From contig NZ_CAKMSJ010000003.1 in the NCBI RefSeq assembly GCF_928381505.1, forward strand, positions 62,001-126,000: a stretch of 64,000 nt of DNA, given 5' to 3'. This document shows, piece after piece, positions 40,244 through 49,000 of the stretch (positions are counted from its first letter, which is position 1; each line of letters opens with the position of its first letter). This stretch comes from Rothia endophytica (GTDB taxonomy: Bacteria > Actinomycetota > Actinomycetes > Actinomycetales > Micrococcaceae). A program made the position numbers and the translations under genes. A model generated the notes under the pieces. It had not been told where the DNA came from. It was given only the letters and a program-made list of their open reading frames with translations, and did no database searches.

Positions 40244-42289
40244 CTATTCTTGGGGCTTTTTGGGAGCTTCAACAATGGGGATTTCCCCGGTGTATTCGCC
40301 CGTCTTGTAGTCGTAATCCACCTCATTGCCTTCTTCATCGCGGCGTACATACCAGTCCGTCACTTCGCTAGCGGTTGAATCGAAATCGGCACCGGTGGCG
40401 TAGTCACTGGTGGGTTCAGTTTTCTCAACTTTGAGCGCGAAGTTGTCCCCGTGCTCGCTCACCCCCTGGTGCACTGCGTTCTCAACGGCGACTGCGGCGA
40501 ACTTCTGGCGGATGGCTATGGGGTCGGTGCGTAGCTCCTTGAGGAAGGCGATGCAGATCAGGATAAGAACGATAGAGAAAGGTAGGGCCGTGACCGTGAT
40601 CAGGTTCTGCAGGCCCTGCAGAGCATTTTCGCTGCCGGTCATCAGAATGACCACGGCGATACCCGCCATGCAGAGGGCCCAGAAGGTGGTGATACGGCGT
40701 TTCGGTGAGGGGTTGCCGCGCTGGGAGAGCTGAGAGTTCACGAGCGAAGCAGAGTCAGCGGTGGTGATGAAGAAGATTGCCAGCATCATAATAACCACTG
40801 GAGCAATGATGGACGCACCGGGTAATTGGTCGAGTACCACGAAGAAGATTTCTTGGGCCGGTGGGATAGTTGCCGCAGTGCCATCGGGGGCAATCGCGTT
40901 ACTTTCCCGCTGCATCCAGATGGCGGTGCCGCCCATAATGGTGAAGGCAAGCACGATGATGGTGGAGGGGATGAAGAGCACGCCCAGAATGAACTGGCGG
41001 ATGGTGCGTCCGCGTGAAATCTTGGCAACAAACACGCCGACGAAGGGTGCCCAGCTGACCCACCAAGCCCAGTAGAAGGTGGTCCAGGATGAGAGGAAGG
41101 CTTGCATTTCTTGGCTCTCTGCCATGTTGGCTGAAAGAGCGTCGGGCATGGTGCCCACGTATTCGATGATGGTGGCCGGGATGATGTTCATCAGGAAGGC
41201 GGTGGGGCCAGCGATGAACACGAAAACAGCGAGGAGCACAGCAAGGCCCATATTGATGTTGGAGAGCCAGCGGATGCCCTTGGAGACGCCGGATACCGCA
41301 GAAAGGATGGTACCCACGGTCAGCACCACGATAATGATCAGGGCAACGTTATTGGTGGTGGCGCTCCAGCCGGTGACCAGCTTGGTGCCGTGAGCGATCT
41401 GCAACGCACCGATGCCTAGGGAGGCGGCGGTGCCAAAGAGGGTGGCGATGATAGCCATACCGTCGATGAGTCGTGACCCAAAGGATCCGCTCTTATTACC
41501 GAACAGGGGTTCAAGGATGGCGCTCATGAGCGGCACACGCCCGCGGCGGTAGGAGGCATAGGCGACTGCTAGACCGACGATGGCGTAGATGGCCCATGCG
41601 TTAACACCCCAGTGCAGGGCAGCTTGGGCCATGGCGCCGGTAATAGCTTCAGCAGTAGCAGGATCATAGGCACCTGGACGCGGTGAAAGGTAATAGGTCA
41701 GGGGCTCATAGGGGCCGAAGAAAATAATGCCAATGCCGATACCGGCGCCGAAGAGCATAGAGGCCCAGGACGCTGTTGAGAACTCAGCTTTCTCACCGTC
41801 CACGCCTAGCGGTATTCTTCCGTAGCGAGAAAAAGCGATGAGAAGCAGCAGCACCATGAGACCGGCGGCCAGGGAGGTAAAAATCCAGCCCAGGTTACTC
41901 ATAACCCAGTTCAGCGCGGCGGTTGAAGTTTCTAGCACCTGAGCAGGCGCCAGAACACCCCAAATAACGAACCCAATAATCAGGGCACCTACCGTTGCCA
42001 AAATGGGCTTATCAACCCCGTACTTGATTTTCTGCTCTTCAACAGAAATACCGGGTACCAGGGCGGGGTGGGTATCGTGCGGGTAAATAACGTCACGAAT
42101 AATCTGCGGTGCGGTGCGCTTCCTTGCCGGCTTCTTCGCCTTCTGTGACCCTGCCGCGGGGGCAACCTGCCCTAGCTTTCCCGTGGCGGGATTGTTGTAA
42201 GAGAAGGTGGGCCTCTTATCTGAGGTAGGTGAGATGATGGGCTCTACCGTGAGATCTTTATGTTCGGGTTTAGGGTGCTGGCCATCCAT
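40244..42289 (-). CDS. BCCT-family transporter (betaine/choline/carnitine type)
   Basis: 681 aa from ATG 42289, which follows GGAG by seven bases; the frame continues to 42397 with other possible ATGs. Cytoplasmic N-terminus of about 70 polar residues, twelve helices, and an acidic C-terminal tail. Family motifs: MLFGAGIGIGIIFFGPYEPL, ALHWGVNAWAIYAIVGLAVAY and the signature TTFYWAWWVSWAPFVGVF (each given in part). Sodium-coupled uptake of compatible solutes is the usual role. The Gly-rich GAGIGIG of helix 3 differs from the GxGIGLM of BetP, so exact substrate is open. Confidence 0.9.
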   Translation of the reverse strand: MDGQHPKPEHKDLTVEPIISPTSDKRPTFSYNNPATGKLGQVAPAAGSQKAKKPARKRTAPQIIRDVIYPHDTHPALVPGISVEEQKIKYGVDKPILATVGALIIGFVIWGVLAPAQVLETSTAALNWVMSNLGWIFTSLAAGLMVLLLLIAFSRYGRIPLGVDGEKAEFSTASWASMLFGAGIGIGIIFFGPYEPLTYYLSPRPGAYDPATAEAITGAMAQAALHWGVNAWAIYAIVGLAVAYASYRRGRVPLMSAILEPLFGNKSGSFGSRLIDGMAIIATLFGTAASLGIGALQIAHGTKLVTGWSATTNNVALIIIVVLTVGTILSAVSGVSKGIRWLSNINMGLAVLLAVFVFIAGPTAFLMNIIPATIIEYVGTMPDALSANMAESQEMQAFLSSWTTFYWAWWVSWAPFVGVFVAKISRGRTIRQFILGVLFIPSTIIVLAFTIMGGTAIWMQRESNAIAPDGTAATIPPAQEIFFVVLDQLPGASIIAPVVIMMLAIFFITTADSASLVNSQLSQRGNPSPKRRITTFWALCMAGIAVVILMTGSENALQGLQNLITVTALPFSIVLILICIAFLKELRTDPIAIRQKFAAVAVENAVHQGVSEHGDNFALKVEKTEPTSDYATGADFDSTASEVTDWYVRRDEEGNEVDYDYKTGEYTGEIPIVEAPKKPQE

Positions 42290-42436
42290 GCACATACTCC
42301 GTTGATTATAAGTTTGCTGACTCATCGACTGTACTACTCTTTGGGCCAAGAATCGATAGGTGTAGGCGTAATGTGGCGGCTCGGTTGGCTCATTCACGGG
42401 CTAGTACATTCTGCGGGCAAGCGCAGTTAGCGGCAC

Positions 42437-43213
42437 CTAGGCCGCCATGAATTGACGTAGAAAGTAAACCGTTTCTTCCGGTTTTTGAGCGTGCACCCAG
42501 TGACCGGCCCCCTTAATCGAAATTTTACGGACGCGGGGAAAGAGCGCACGCATAGGGGCAGTATCAGCGTCAGTGATGTAGGGCGAATCACCGCCCGCTA
42601 TCCAGAGCACCGGCCCATCAAAGGTGCCCTCAGCACCCGGCCATCCCATAATGCTAGGCAGATTCTCACGTAGCATCGCCAGGTTGGGCTCCCAGCGGTT
42701 CCCCTCCTTGCCCATGATGAGATTTTGTAGCAGAAAAGCGCGCGTACTCTCAGAAGGTACGCTAGGTGCCAGGTCAGCTCCAGCTTGGGAGCGGGAGGTG
42801 TAGGTATCGATAGGAAGCGCCAACATACCGTCCATGAGCACCTCAAAGTTACCCTTTGACTCCCCTGGTGCGATGTCGATAACCACCAGTTTTTCCACCA
42901 AATGGGGGTGGCGCAGGGCAAGCAGCATAGCAATCTTGCCGCCCATGGAATGACCCATGAGCACTACTTTCTCACCGTCAGCAAACTCTTCCACCGTCAC
43001 CGCGGCAGCATCGGCCATCTGCACGTAATCAAAGCCTTCAGTCCAGGGTGACGCGCCATGATTGGGGAGGTCAATGAGCAGGGTCTGAGCCTGCTCACCG
43101 AGATCTTTGGCAATGCGGGTGAAATTCTTGCCGCGGCCCAGTAAGCCGTGCAGAAACACTGCCTTGATGGGGCCAGAACCGACGAGTGAGGTAGAGAGAG
43201 CTGAAACAGTCAT
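42437..43213 (-). CDS. alpha/beta hydrolase (YbfF-like esterase)
   Basis: 258 aa. HGLLGRGKNF forms the oxyanion-side HG; the nucleophile elbow is LMGHSMGGK (Ser about residue 88); VVIDIAPGES follows; the catalytic His is in GAGHWVHAQKPE near the C-terminus. This set matches the YbfF/proline-iminopeptidase-like esterases. ATG preceded by AAGGGG. Natural substrate unknown. Confidence 0.85.
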   Translation of the reverse strand: MTVSALSTSLVGSGPIKAVFLHGLLGRGKNFTRIAKDLGEQAQTLLIDLPNHGASPWTEGFDYVQMADAAAVTVEEFADGEKVVLMGHSMGGKIAMLLALRHPHLVEKLVVIDIAPGESKGNFEVLMDGMLALPIDTYTSRSQAGADLAPSVPSESTRAFLLQNLIMGKEGNRWEPNLAMLRENLPSIMGWPGAEGTFDGPVLWIAGGDSPYITDADTAPMRALFPRVRKISIKGAGHWVHAQKPEETVYFLRQFMAA

Positions 43214-43286
43214 ACCCCTTACTCTACCGGCAGGGTGTCAAGCATCGGTTAGCACCCAAAAACGCCCTGGGCGTGGGCAAGAAAAA

Positions 43287-43317
43287 GCCACCGCCGGGCA
43301 TTTAGCCAGACGGTGGC
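43287..43317 (-). terminator. terminator after the winged-helix regulator gene
   Basis: GCCACCG (43287-43293) / CGGTGGC (43311-43317) with an inner imperfect stem; on minus the stem is followed by TTTTTC (43281-43286). Confidence 0.78.
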
Positions 43318-43337
43318 GCATCGTCCGCGTCAGCGGG

Positions 43338-44111
43338 TTAGATGGAGTATTCAGGGGCTGCCCAGACAACAACCTCGGGGTGCTCATAGAAACGGTAGCC
43401 CTGACCGCGCACGGTGCGCACGGTGTTGGAAAGACGGCCCAGCTTAGAGCGCAAGCGGCGGATATGGACGTCGATGGTGCGTTCGTTAGGCACCTCTTCA
43501 GCGTCTCGCCACAGGCTCACCAGCAGCTCCTCACGAGCTACGGTCCGCACTGCGTTTTCTACCAGGTAGTTGAGTAGCTCAAATTCTTTGTAGGTCAGGT
43601 TCAGCATTTCGCCGTCCAGAAAGACCTCGCGGCGGGAAAGATCAATGAGCACACCGACTGAGTGGGTGGGCTTCGCATCCTCTGCCCCCTGATGGAGGGC
43701 GGTGGGCAGAGCCTCAGGCTGGTAGTGCACGGCGGTGGGGTCACCCAAGGCGTTACGCACTACCTCAAGATCGCTACCTTCTGCACCGGTAGGAGCCAGA
43801 GCAACGGCGGCGTAGGATTCAGCTTCGGGTGCCAGGTTATGGGCGTAAGCTCGTAGGTCCTGCACAATGCGCACCAGGGAGGTGCCGTTAGAAGCTGCAG
43901 CCTCTTCACTCAAACCTACGTAGACCACGAAACCGCGAGCTTCGTTTTCCTGCGCGACGGCGCGCTGGGGCTCGGGTTTGAAAGTCATGGGGCGCAGGTT
44001 AGTGGGCTGAGGCTTATTCTGACTACCGTTCTGCACACCAGCTGCATGAGGGCGCTGGGCGGTGGAGCGGCTTCGCTGTGATATGTGAACATATCCCGGT
44101 GCACCTGACAT
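43338..44111 (-). CDS. OmpR/PhoB-type winged-helix regulator without a recognisable receiver
   Basis: 257 aa. The C-terminal third is a clear trans_reg_C DNA-binding domain: IDLSRREVFLDGEMLNLT, YKEFELLNYLVEN, ERTIDVHIRRLRSKLG and VRTVRGQGYRF. The N-terminal 150 residues are not a receiver: no acidic DD pair, no phospho-Asp or switch Lys. They contain a low-complexity start (about 1-50) and an unassigned fold. No kinase gene is adjacent. It may respond to a ligand or protein partner instead of phosphorylation. Confidence 0.8.
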   Translation of the reverse strand: MSGAPGYVHISQRSRSTAQRPHAAGVQNGSQNKPQPTNLRPMTFKPEPQRAVAQENEARGFVVYVGLSEEAAASNGTSLVRIVQDLRAYAHNLAPEAESYAAVALAPTGAEGSDLEVVRNALGDPTAVHYQPEALPTALHQGAEDAKPTHSVGVLIDLSRREVFLDGEMLNLTYKEFELLNYLVENAVRTVAREELLVSLWRDAEEVPNERTIDVHIRRLRSKLGRLSNTVRTVRGQGYRFYEHPEVVVWAAPEYSI

Positions 44112-44478
44112 TTTTTCTCCCCTGTTCGATGGGCATCGAGTGTGTAACCTCTAGAGACGCACGAGTTCATGTGTGTGAAACGTGAGCTGCCCGTCTTTCC
44201 TTTAATCCTTGTCTGATATGGCGGATTAAGCAAGTAACATTTAAGACATCTATGCGGCTCTCCTTAGACTATAGCACCGGCAAGGAGAATGCATGATGCA
44301 AAAAATATCTGTGTTCTGAATATTTTTCCAATTAATACCTCGAGTATGAATAAGGAATTGGGAAAAATATGAATATTTTTACTACGGGTCAGAGTCAATT
44401 TGACTACAACAAGGCAACGCAAAAAGTCAATAATTCTTTTTTAGAGGATCGCGAAGCGAGATTACCTGGCATAAAAAT
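44112..44478. other. non-coding region upstream of the winged-helix gene
   Basis: No gene supported. It holds an A+T-rich imperfect inverted repeat AATATTTTTCCAATT (44319-44333) / AATTGGGAAAAATAT (44356-44370). A 74-codon plus-strand frame (44369-44593) runs through the upp terminator into upp and is not counted as a gene. Promoters of the winged-helix gene (minus) should lie here. Confidence 0.5.
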
Positions 44479-44511
44479 GGGGTGCAGCTGCTCTCTCAGC
44501 AGCTACACCCC
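44479..44511 (-). terminator. terminator after upp
   Basis: 14-bp stem GGGGTGCAGCTGCT / AGCAGCTACACCCC (one mismatch), 5-base loop; minus strand continues ATTTTTAT. Confidence 0.9.
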
Positions 44512-44533
44512 AGAAGGAGCCCATCATCAAGAA

Positions 44534-45172
44534 CTAGTGAGCTACCCCGTAGAGGCGATCACCAGCGTCGCCCAGACCGGGCACAATGTATGACTTCTCG
44601 TTCAAGCGCTCATCCTGGGCAGCCAAGAAGAGATCAACGTTCTCAAGACCATCGATACCCTTTTCAAGGGCTTCAATTCCCTCGGGAGCACCCAGCACAC
44701 AGACGCAAGTGATATGTTCGGCACCGCGAGCACGCAGGAACTTGATAGCTTCAATGAGGGTGCCACCGGTGGCAAGCATGGGGTCCAGCACGTAGACCTG
44801 ACGCCCGGTGAGATCTTCTGGCAGACGCTCAGCGTAGGTAACGATATCCAGGGTTTCTTCATTGCGCGCCATGCCCAAGAAGCCCACTTCGGCGGTGGGA
44901 ATCAAACGGGTCATACCTTCAAGCATGCCCAAGCCAGCACGCAGAATGGGAACAATCAGGGGGCGGGGGCTAGCGATGTGTGATCCTACAGTCTTAGCAA
45001 CCGGAGTTTCGACATCTCGGGGTTCCACACGGATATCGCGGGTTGCCTCGTAGGCAAGTAGCGTAACTAGCTCATCCACTAGCTGACGGAAAATCGGTGA
45101 GGGGGTGTTCTTATCCCGCAGAACGGTGATCTTGTGGTCCACCAGGGGGTGGTTGAGAACTTTAATACGCAT
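44534..45172 (-). CDS. upp: uracil phosphoribosyltransferase
   Basis: 212 aa salvage enzyme making UMP from uracil and PRPP. PRPP loop [30 protein letters not shown]-terminal [15 protein letters not shown], which binds uracil. N-terminus [14 protein letters not shown] is typical and sets the start at 45172; the frame to 45220 overlaps the leader. Lies downstream of a tRNA-Ser on the same strand. Confidence 0.95.
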   Translation of the reverse strand: MRIKVLNHPLVDHKITVLRDKNTPSPIFRQLVDELVTLLAYEATRDIRVEPRDVETPVAKTVGSHIASPRPLIVPILRAGLGMLEGMTRLIPTAEVGFLGMARNEETLDIVTYAERLPEDLTGRQVYVLDPMLATGGTLIEAIKFLRARGAEHITCVCVLGAPEGIEALEKGIDGLENVDLFLAAQDERLNEKSYIVPGLGDAGDRLYGVAH

Positions 45173-45221
45173 GGAGAAAGCGCCTTCCGTCGTCCTTGCG
45201 CCCCGCTGTAAGAGACGCATC

Positions 45222-45269
45222 TAAAAAGAAAACCCCGCTCACCCTAGATTCACTAGGACAAACAGGGTT
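45222..45269 (-). terminator. terminator after tRNA-Ser (CGA)
   Basis: Imperfect stem on minus: AAACCCTG... with an inner CCTAG(tgaat)CTAGG hairpin and ...GGGGTTT, then TTCTTTTT. Outer pairing is partly mismatched. Confidence 0.65.
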
Positions 45270-45272
45270 TAC

Positions 45273-45363
45273 TGGCGGTGACGGAGGGATTTGAACCCTC
45301 GGTACGGGGTTACCGTACACAACATTTCGAGTGTTGCACCTTCGGCCGCTCGGACACGTCACC
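45273..45363 (-). tRNA. tRNA-Ser (anticodon CGA)
   Basis: Class II tRNA on minus: acceptor GGTGACG/CGTCACC, anticodon stem-loop CAACA CTCGAAA TGTTG, long variable arm, T-arm GAGGG TTCAAAT CCCTC, discriminator G and encoded CCA (45273-45275). Confidence 0.95.
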
Positions 45364-45373
45364 ATCTCACGAA

Positions 45374-45402
45374 ATACTACCCTAGGGGGCGGTTCATCTC
45401 AA
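45374..45402 (-). promoter_or_regulatory. promoter of tRNA-Ser (CGA)
   Basis: On minus: TTGAGA (45402-45397), exactly 17 bp, TAGTAT (45379-45374), 10 bp before the mature tRNA. The short leader is plausible for a tRNA promoter. Confidence 0.7.
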
Positions 45403-45411
45403 CTTGAAAAA

Positions 45412-46065
45412 CTAGAGGATATAGCCGTCAACCGCTAGCATGGCGGTGGCTGTGGCGACGCTGGCGGGGCGGCGAACACCGTGCCTGGTGTGGTCCATAG
45501 CCAGCATAAAGACGGCTCCAAAAATGACCAGGGCCAACCCTTCAATGGTTTGTTCTTTGCGCACATCGTAGCGGGTAGAAAGAGCTGAGACCTTAGAGCA
45601 GACAAACCGCATGATGTCCGAGCGGATTTCATCGGTGGTCTTTGACCAGTTCTCGTCACTACGCCACAGCTCAGAGACCCACAGCCGCGCAAAGCCGGGG
45701 TGCTCTTCAAGATAGAGCACCGCGGCGTGCAGAGAATTACTCAAAGCCTCCCTGGGGTCTTCGTGGTCGCCCGCTGCCGACATTTCGGCTAGAAGGAGCT
45801 TGGCTCCGTACTGAAGCAGCTGATCAATCATGGTCTTCTTCGACCCAAAATTGTAGTAGACCGTCCCTTTAGAAACCCCTGCCTTTTCAGCGATTTCCTC
45901 TACCGTGGTAGCGGTGAGGCCGCCCTTGCTCATGATTTCCATGGCAGCTTCAAACAGTTTGAGCTGGGTTTTATTGGTCCGGCCCGGGCGCCGGGTAGAA
46001 GCCTCAACCACCGGCACTTGGTGCGCATAAATCACCGAACTGTGCATTTCGCCGGACACACCCAC
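45412..46065 (-). CDS. TetR-family transcriptional regulator
   Basis: 217 aa from a GTG; an ATG six codons on is an equal candidate, since neither has a clear ribosome site. N-terminal TetR helix-turn-helix: TQLKLFEAAMEIMSKGGL, TTVEEIAEKAGVSKGTVYYNFGSK (in two pieces). The C-terminal ligand domain is unassigned, with a hydrophobic helix near the end (LALVIFGAVFMLAMD). No adjacent transporter or enzyme that would reveal the target; it may be self-regulating. Confidence 0.85.
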   Translation of the reverse strand: MGVSGEMHSSVIYAHQVPVVEASTRRPGRTNKTQLKLFEAAMEIMSKGGLTATTVEEIAEKAGVSKGTVYYNFGSKKTMIDQLLQYGAKLLLAEMSAAGDHEDPREALSNSLHAAVLYLEEHPGFARLWVSELWRSDENWSKTTDEIRSDIMRFVCSKVSALSTRYDVRKEQTIEGLALVIFGAVFMLAMDHTRHGVRRPASVATATAMLAVDGYIL

Positions 46066-46161
46066 TCCATTCTTATTTGAATAAAATTGTTTACTTTTTC
46101 AAAGATACAGCAAAAGTGGGCAAGTCTGTGCACCCTAATGGGACAAGGAAGAAATCTAATG

Positions 46162-46674
46162 TCACGGTCGGTGAGAGCGAAAGAAATCTTTGAGAAGACT
46201 CGCGCACTCCTCTGCTAAGACACCGGGATGCACTTCTACCCAGTGGTTGAGTTTGCGGTCGCGTAAAACATCATAGACACTCCCGGCAGCCCCCGTTTTC
46301 TCTTCCCAGGCACCCATCACTAGGTAGGGCAGGCGCGCTAGAAGCATGGCCCCGGCGCACATCAGACAGGGCTCAAGGGTGACCACCAGGGTGCAACCAT
46401 CAAGGCGCCAACTGCCCAGGCGGGAAGCGGCCTCCCTCAGTGCCAGCACTTCGGCGTGGGCAGTGGGGTCATGGTCAGCCTCGCGCCTGTTGTAGCCTCG
46501 GCCAATCACCTGCCCCTGGGCGTCCACCACGATTGCACCGATGGGAACATCCCCCTCATTCAGGGCTAAACGTGCCTGGTCTAGTGCCAGGCGCATGAGT
46601 TCTTCATGGCACAGGTTGCGGGGCCGGTCAGAGAAAGGCTGGCGGCTTCTGAGCTCTGAGTAGGAGTTCTTCAT
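46162..46674 (-). CDS. tadA: tRNA-specific adenosine deaminase
   Basis: 170 aa zinc deaminase that converts A34 to inosine in tRNA-Arg. Zinc and catalytic motifs HAEVLALREAA and EPCLMCAGAML, GDVPIGAIVV before them, and the C-terminal FFRSHR helix typical of TadA. ATG 46674 has AAGG upstream; the first 25 residues are poorly conserved, so a start nearer MRLALDQA is possible. Its start is 14 bp after the recQ stop on the same strand. Confidence 0.9.
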   Translation of the reverse strand: MKNSYSELRSRQPFSDRPRNLCHEELMRLALDQARLALNEGDVPIGAIVVDAQGQVIGRGYNRREADHDPTAHAEVLALREAASRLGSWRLDGCTLVVTLEPCLMCAGAMLLARLPYLVMGAWEEKTGAAGSVYDVLRDRKLNHWVEVHPGVLAEECASLLKDFFRSHRP

Positions 46675-46687
46675 ACGAGCCTTTCTT

Positions 46688-48901
46688 CTAGTGGGTAGCT
46701 GCCAGGGCAAAGGGTAGGACGGCGGTGGCCCCGGCAGCGCGCAGGGTTCGGGCAGCGACCGCGAAAGACCAGCGCGAATCAACCCGGTCAGCGACCAGTA
46801 GAACCGGGCCGGGATGGGTAGCGAGGTAGTCAGCGGCAGTCTGAGGCAGGCGATAGGCACCCAGCACGCCTCCGCACCGGAAGACGCTGTTGCCGCTAAA
46901 ATGTGCTGGCTCTTTTACCAGTTCAAAGGTCCCTAAATCGGCAAGTTTACCTGCCTGGGCGATGCCCCGCGCCAGCGAATCAGTCAATACAGGGTGTGCC
47001 GGTGAAGGCAACGCGATGAGCGCCACCGGCCGCTGCTCCCAGCCCCACTCAGCAAGAGTCTTGAGGCAGGCTCTCCCAAGATCGGCGGGCACCGGGCCAT
47101 CCTGGGGCTGACCGTTAGCGTCCAGGGCAAAGATTTCACGCAGGCGGTTGCCCCAGCCTAAGTCAGTAAGGCGGGCCAGCGCCCTGCCGGTCTCAGCGCG
47201 CTCTGCCGGGGCGATTCGCCCGCGCAGGGGCTTACCTGTTACCTCGTGAACAGCACCGGGCGCAACCCGGTCAAGGCCGGTGGGCCACATCCCGCGCGGC
47301 TCAATGGGAACTCCTGTGCCGTTCAGCGCGCCGCGAGCGCCCTGCCCCAACTCGGGGTCTACGTCAGTTGAATACCAAGGCCCGGCGCAGACATCGCAGA
47401 TACCGCAGGGTTCAGCGGTGCGGTCATCGAGCTCAAAGGCCAGAAACTGCATTCGGCATTGCTGGGTGCTCTGGTAGGCCAGCATGGCGTCCTGCTCACG
47501 AACCCTGGCTTGCTGTACACGCTGGTAGCGCGGGGCGTCATACTGCCAGGGGGCGCCGGTCGCCACCCAGCCCTTGCTGCGGCGCTCGGTAGCGCCTTCA
47601 ACCGCTAGCACTTTAAGCAAGAGCTCCAGGCTAGAGCGCCGCACGTCCACCCGGGTTTCGAGAGCTGGCACCGATAGCTCCTGGCCGGCCGCTGTTGACT
47701 CAGCCAGGGCAGCAAGAACTGCTGAGGTGTTCTCTGGGGTGGGCATAGAGGCGGTGGCGAAATAGTGCCAGATTTCCCGGTCTTCAGCACCGGGTAGTAG
47801 GAGCACATCAGCCTTAATCGCGCCGCGACCGGCTCGGCCCACCTGCTGGTAGTAGGCAACAGCGCTGGAGGGGGCACCTAGGTGCACCACGAAACCTAAA
47901 TCGGGTTTATCGAATCCCATGCCCAGGGCGCTGGTAGCCACCAGAGCTTTGACGCGGTTACCTTTCAATGCGGCCTCTGCCTCCTGGCGTTCGTCCGCAT
48001 CGGTTTTGCCCGTGTAGGGCAGCACATCATACCCGGCAGAGCGCAGGGCAGCAGCGGTATCTTCAGCTGCGGAAACGGTGAGGGTATAAATAATTCCCGA
48101 ACCCGGCAACTGCCCCAGATGGGTCAGCAACCAGGCCAGCCTGGCTTCTGAATTGTGTAATTTCAAAACTCCCAAGCGAAGGGATGCGCGAGAGAGCGGG
48201 CCGCGCAGAATGAAGACATCATCTAATGCAGCACTCTGGCTAGCGCTCTCTCCACCGGCAGAAACAGTACTGACGGTATCGTGTGCCTTCGCGCCCAGCT
48301 GCTCGGCGACGTCCTGCACGACCCGCTCATTAGCCGTTGCCGTAGTAGCAAGAACCGGCACACCGGCAGGTAGGTGGGCAATGAGGTCGCGGATACGGCG
48401 GTAATCAGGGCGGAAGTCGTGACCCCAGTCTGAAATACAGTGCGCCTCATCAATCACCAATAGACCGATGGTGTGCAAGAGCGTGGGTAGCCACTCCTCG
48501 CGGAAGGCAGGGTTGTTGAGGCGTTCTGGCCCTACCAGGAGAACATCAATCTCACCGGCGGCCAAGCGCTCGCGCACCTCGTCCCACTCGGTAACGTTGG
48601 AGGAGTTCACCATCGCCGCCCGCACACCTGCACGGGAGGCGGCTTCTACCTGATCCCGCATAAGAGCAAGCAGGGGCGAAACAATCAGCGCCGGGCCAGC
48701 CCCGCGCCGCCGCAGCAAAAGAGCAGAGAGAAAGTAAACAGCAGACTTGCCCCAGCCCGTGCGCTGAATAACGAGAGCGCGGCGGCGGTGCTCTACCAGC
48801 GCTTCGATAGATTCAAACTGACCGGGATGGAAGTGGGCCGCAGGGTTAGCGGTGAGCTTATGCAGAAGCTCCAGGGCTTCACGGTGCAGGGGTGAGGTCA
48901 T
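46688..48901 (-). CDS. recQ: RecQ-family DNA helicase with phosphoribosyltransferase-like C-terminus
   Basis: 737 aa. Helicase motifs: QRTGWGKSAVYF (motif I), SPLLALMRDQ (Ia), VIDEAHCISDWGHDFRPDY (II), ATTATA (III), ALGMGFDKPD and QQVGRAGRG (V, VI). RecQ zinc site QQCRMQFL...PCGICDVC. Beyond about residue 560 the helicase core gives way to a domain ending in VLLVADRVDSRWSFAVAARTLR, which looks like a PRPP-binding loop and helix. This fusion is known in actinobacterial RecQ proteins. Role: unwinding recombination or repair intermediates. Confidence 0.9.
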   Translation of the reverse strand: MTSPLHREALELLHKLTANPAAHFHPGQFESIEALVEHRRRALVIQRTGWGKSAVYFLSALLLRRRGAGPALIVSPLLALMRDQVEAASRAGVRAAMVNSSNVTEWDEVRERLAAGEIDVLLVGPERLNNPAFREEWLPTLLHTIGLLVIDEAHCISDWGHDFRPDYRRIRDLIAHLPAGVPVLATTATANERVVQDVAEQLGAKAHDTVSTVSAGGESASQSAALDDVFILRGPLSRASLRLGVLKLHNSEARLAWLLTHLGQLPGSGIIYTLTVSAAEDTAAALRSAGYDVLPYTGKTDADERQEAEAALKGNRVKALVATSALGMGFDKPDLGFVVHLGAPSSAVAYYQQVGRAGRGAIKADVLLLPGAEDREIWHYFATASMPTPENTSAVLAALAESTAAGQELSVPALETRVDVRRSSLELLLKVLAVEGATERRSKGWVATGAPWQYDAPRYQRVQQARVREQDAMLAYQSTQQCRMQFLAFELDDRTAEPCGICDVCAGPWYSTDVDPELGQGARGALNGTGVPIEPRGMWPTGLDRVAPGAVHEVTGKPLRGRIAPAERAETGRALARLTDLGWGNRLREIFALDANGQPQDGPVPADLGRACLKTLAEWGWEQRPVALIALPSPAHPVLTDSLARGIAQAGKLADLGTFELVKEPAHFSGNSVFRCGGVLGAYRLPQTAADYLATHPGPVLLVADRVDSRWSFAVAARTLRAAGATAVLPFALAATH

Positions 48902-49000
48902 GGTTCCAGTCTCCCATAGGTAAGTTTGAGCAGCATAAGTTCCAATGGGCGCCTGCTACTGATGTGCAGATGGGGCTAACGGCGTTCATATCGGCAGGTT

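Noticed and set aside
44369..44593. 74-codon plus-strand ORF starting in the A+T-rich gap
   Set aside because: Starts with a plausible sequence but continues through the upp terminator hairpin into upp on the other strand; no ribosome site.
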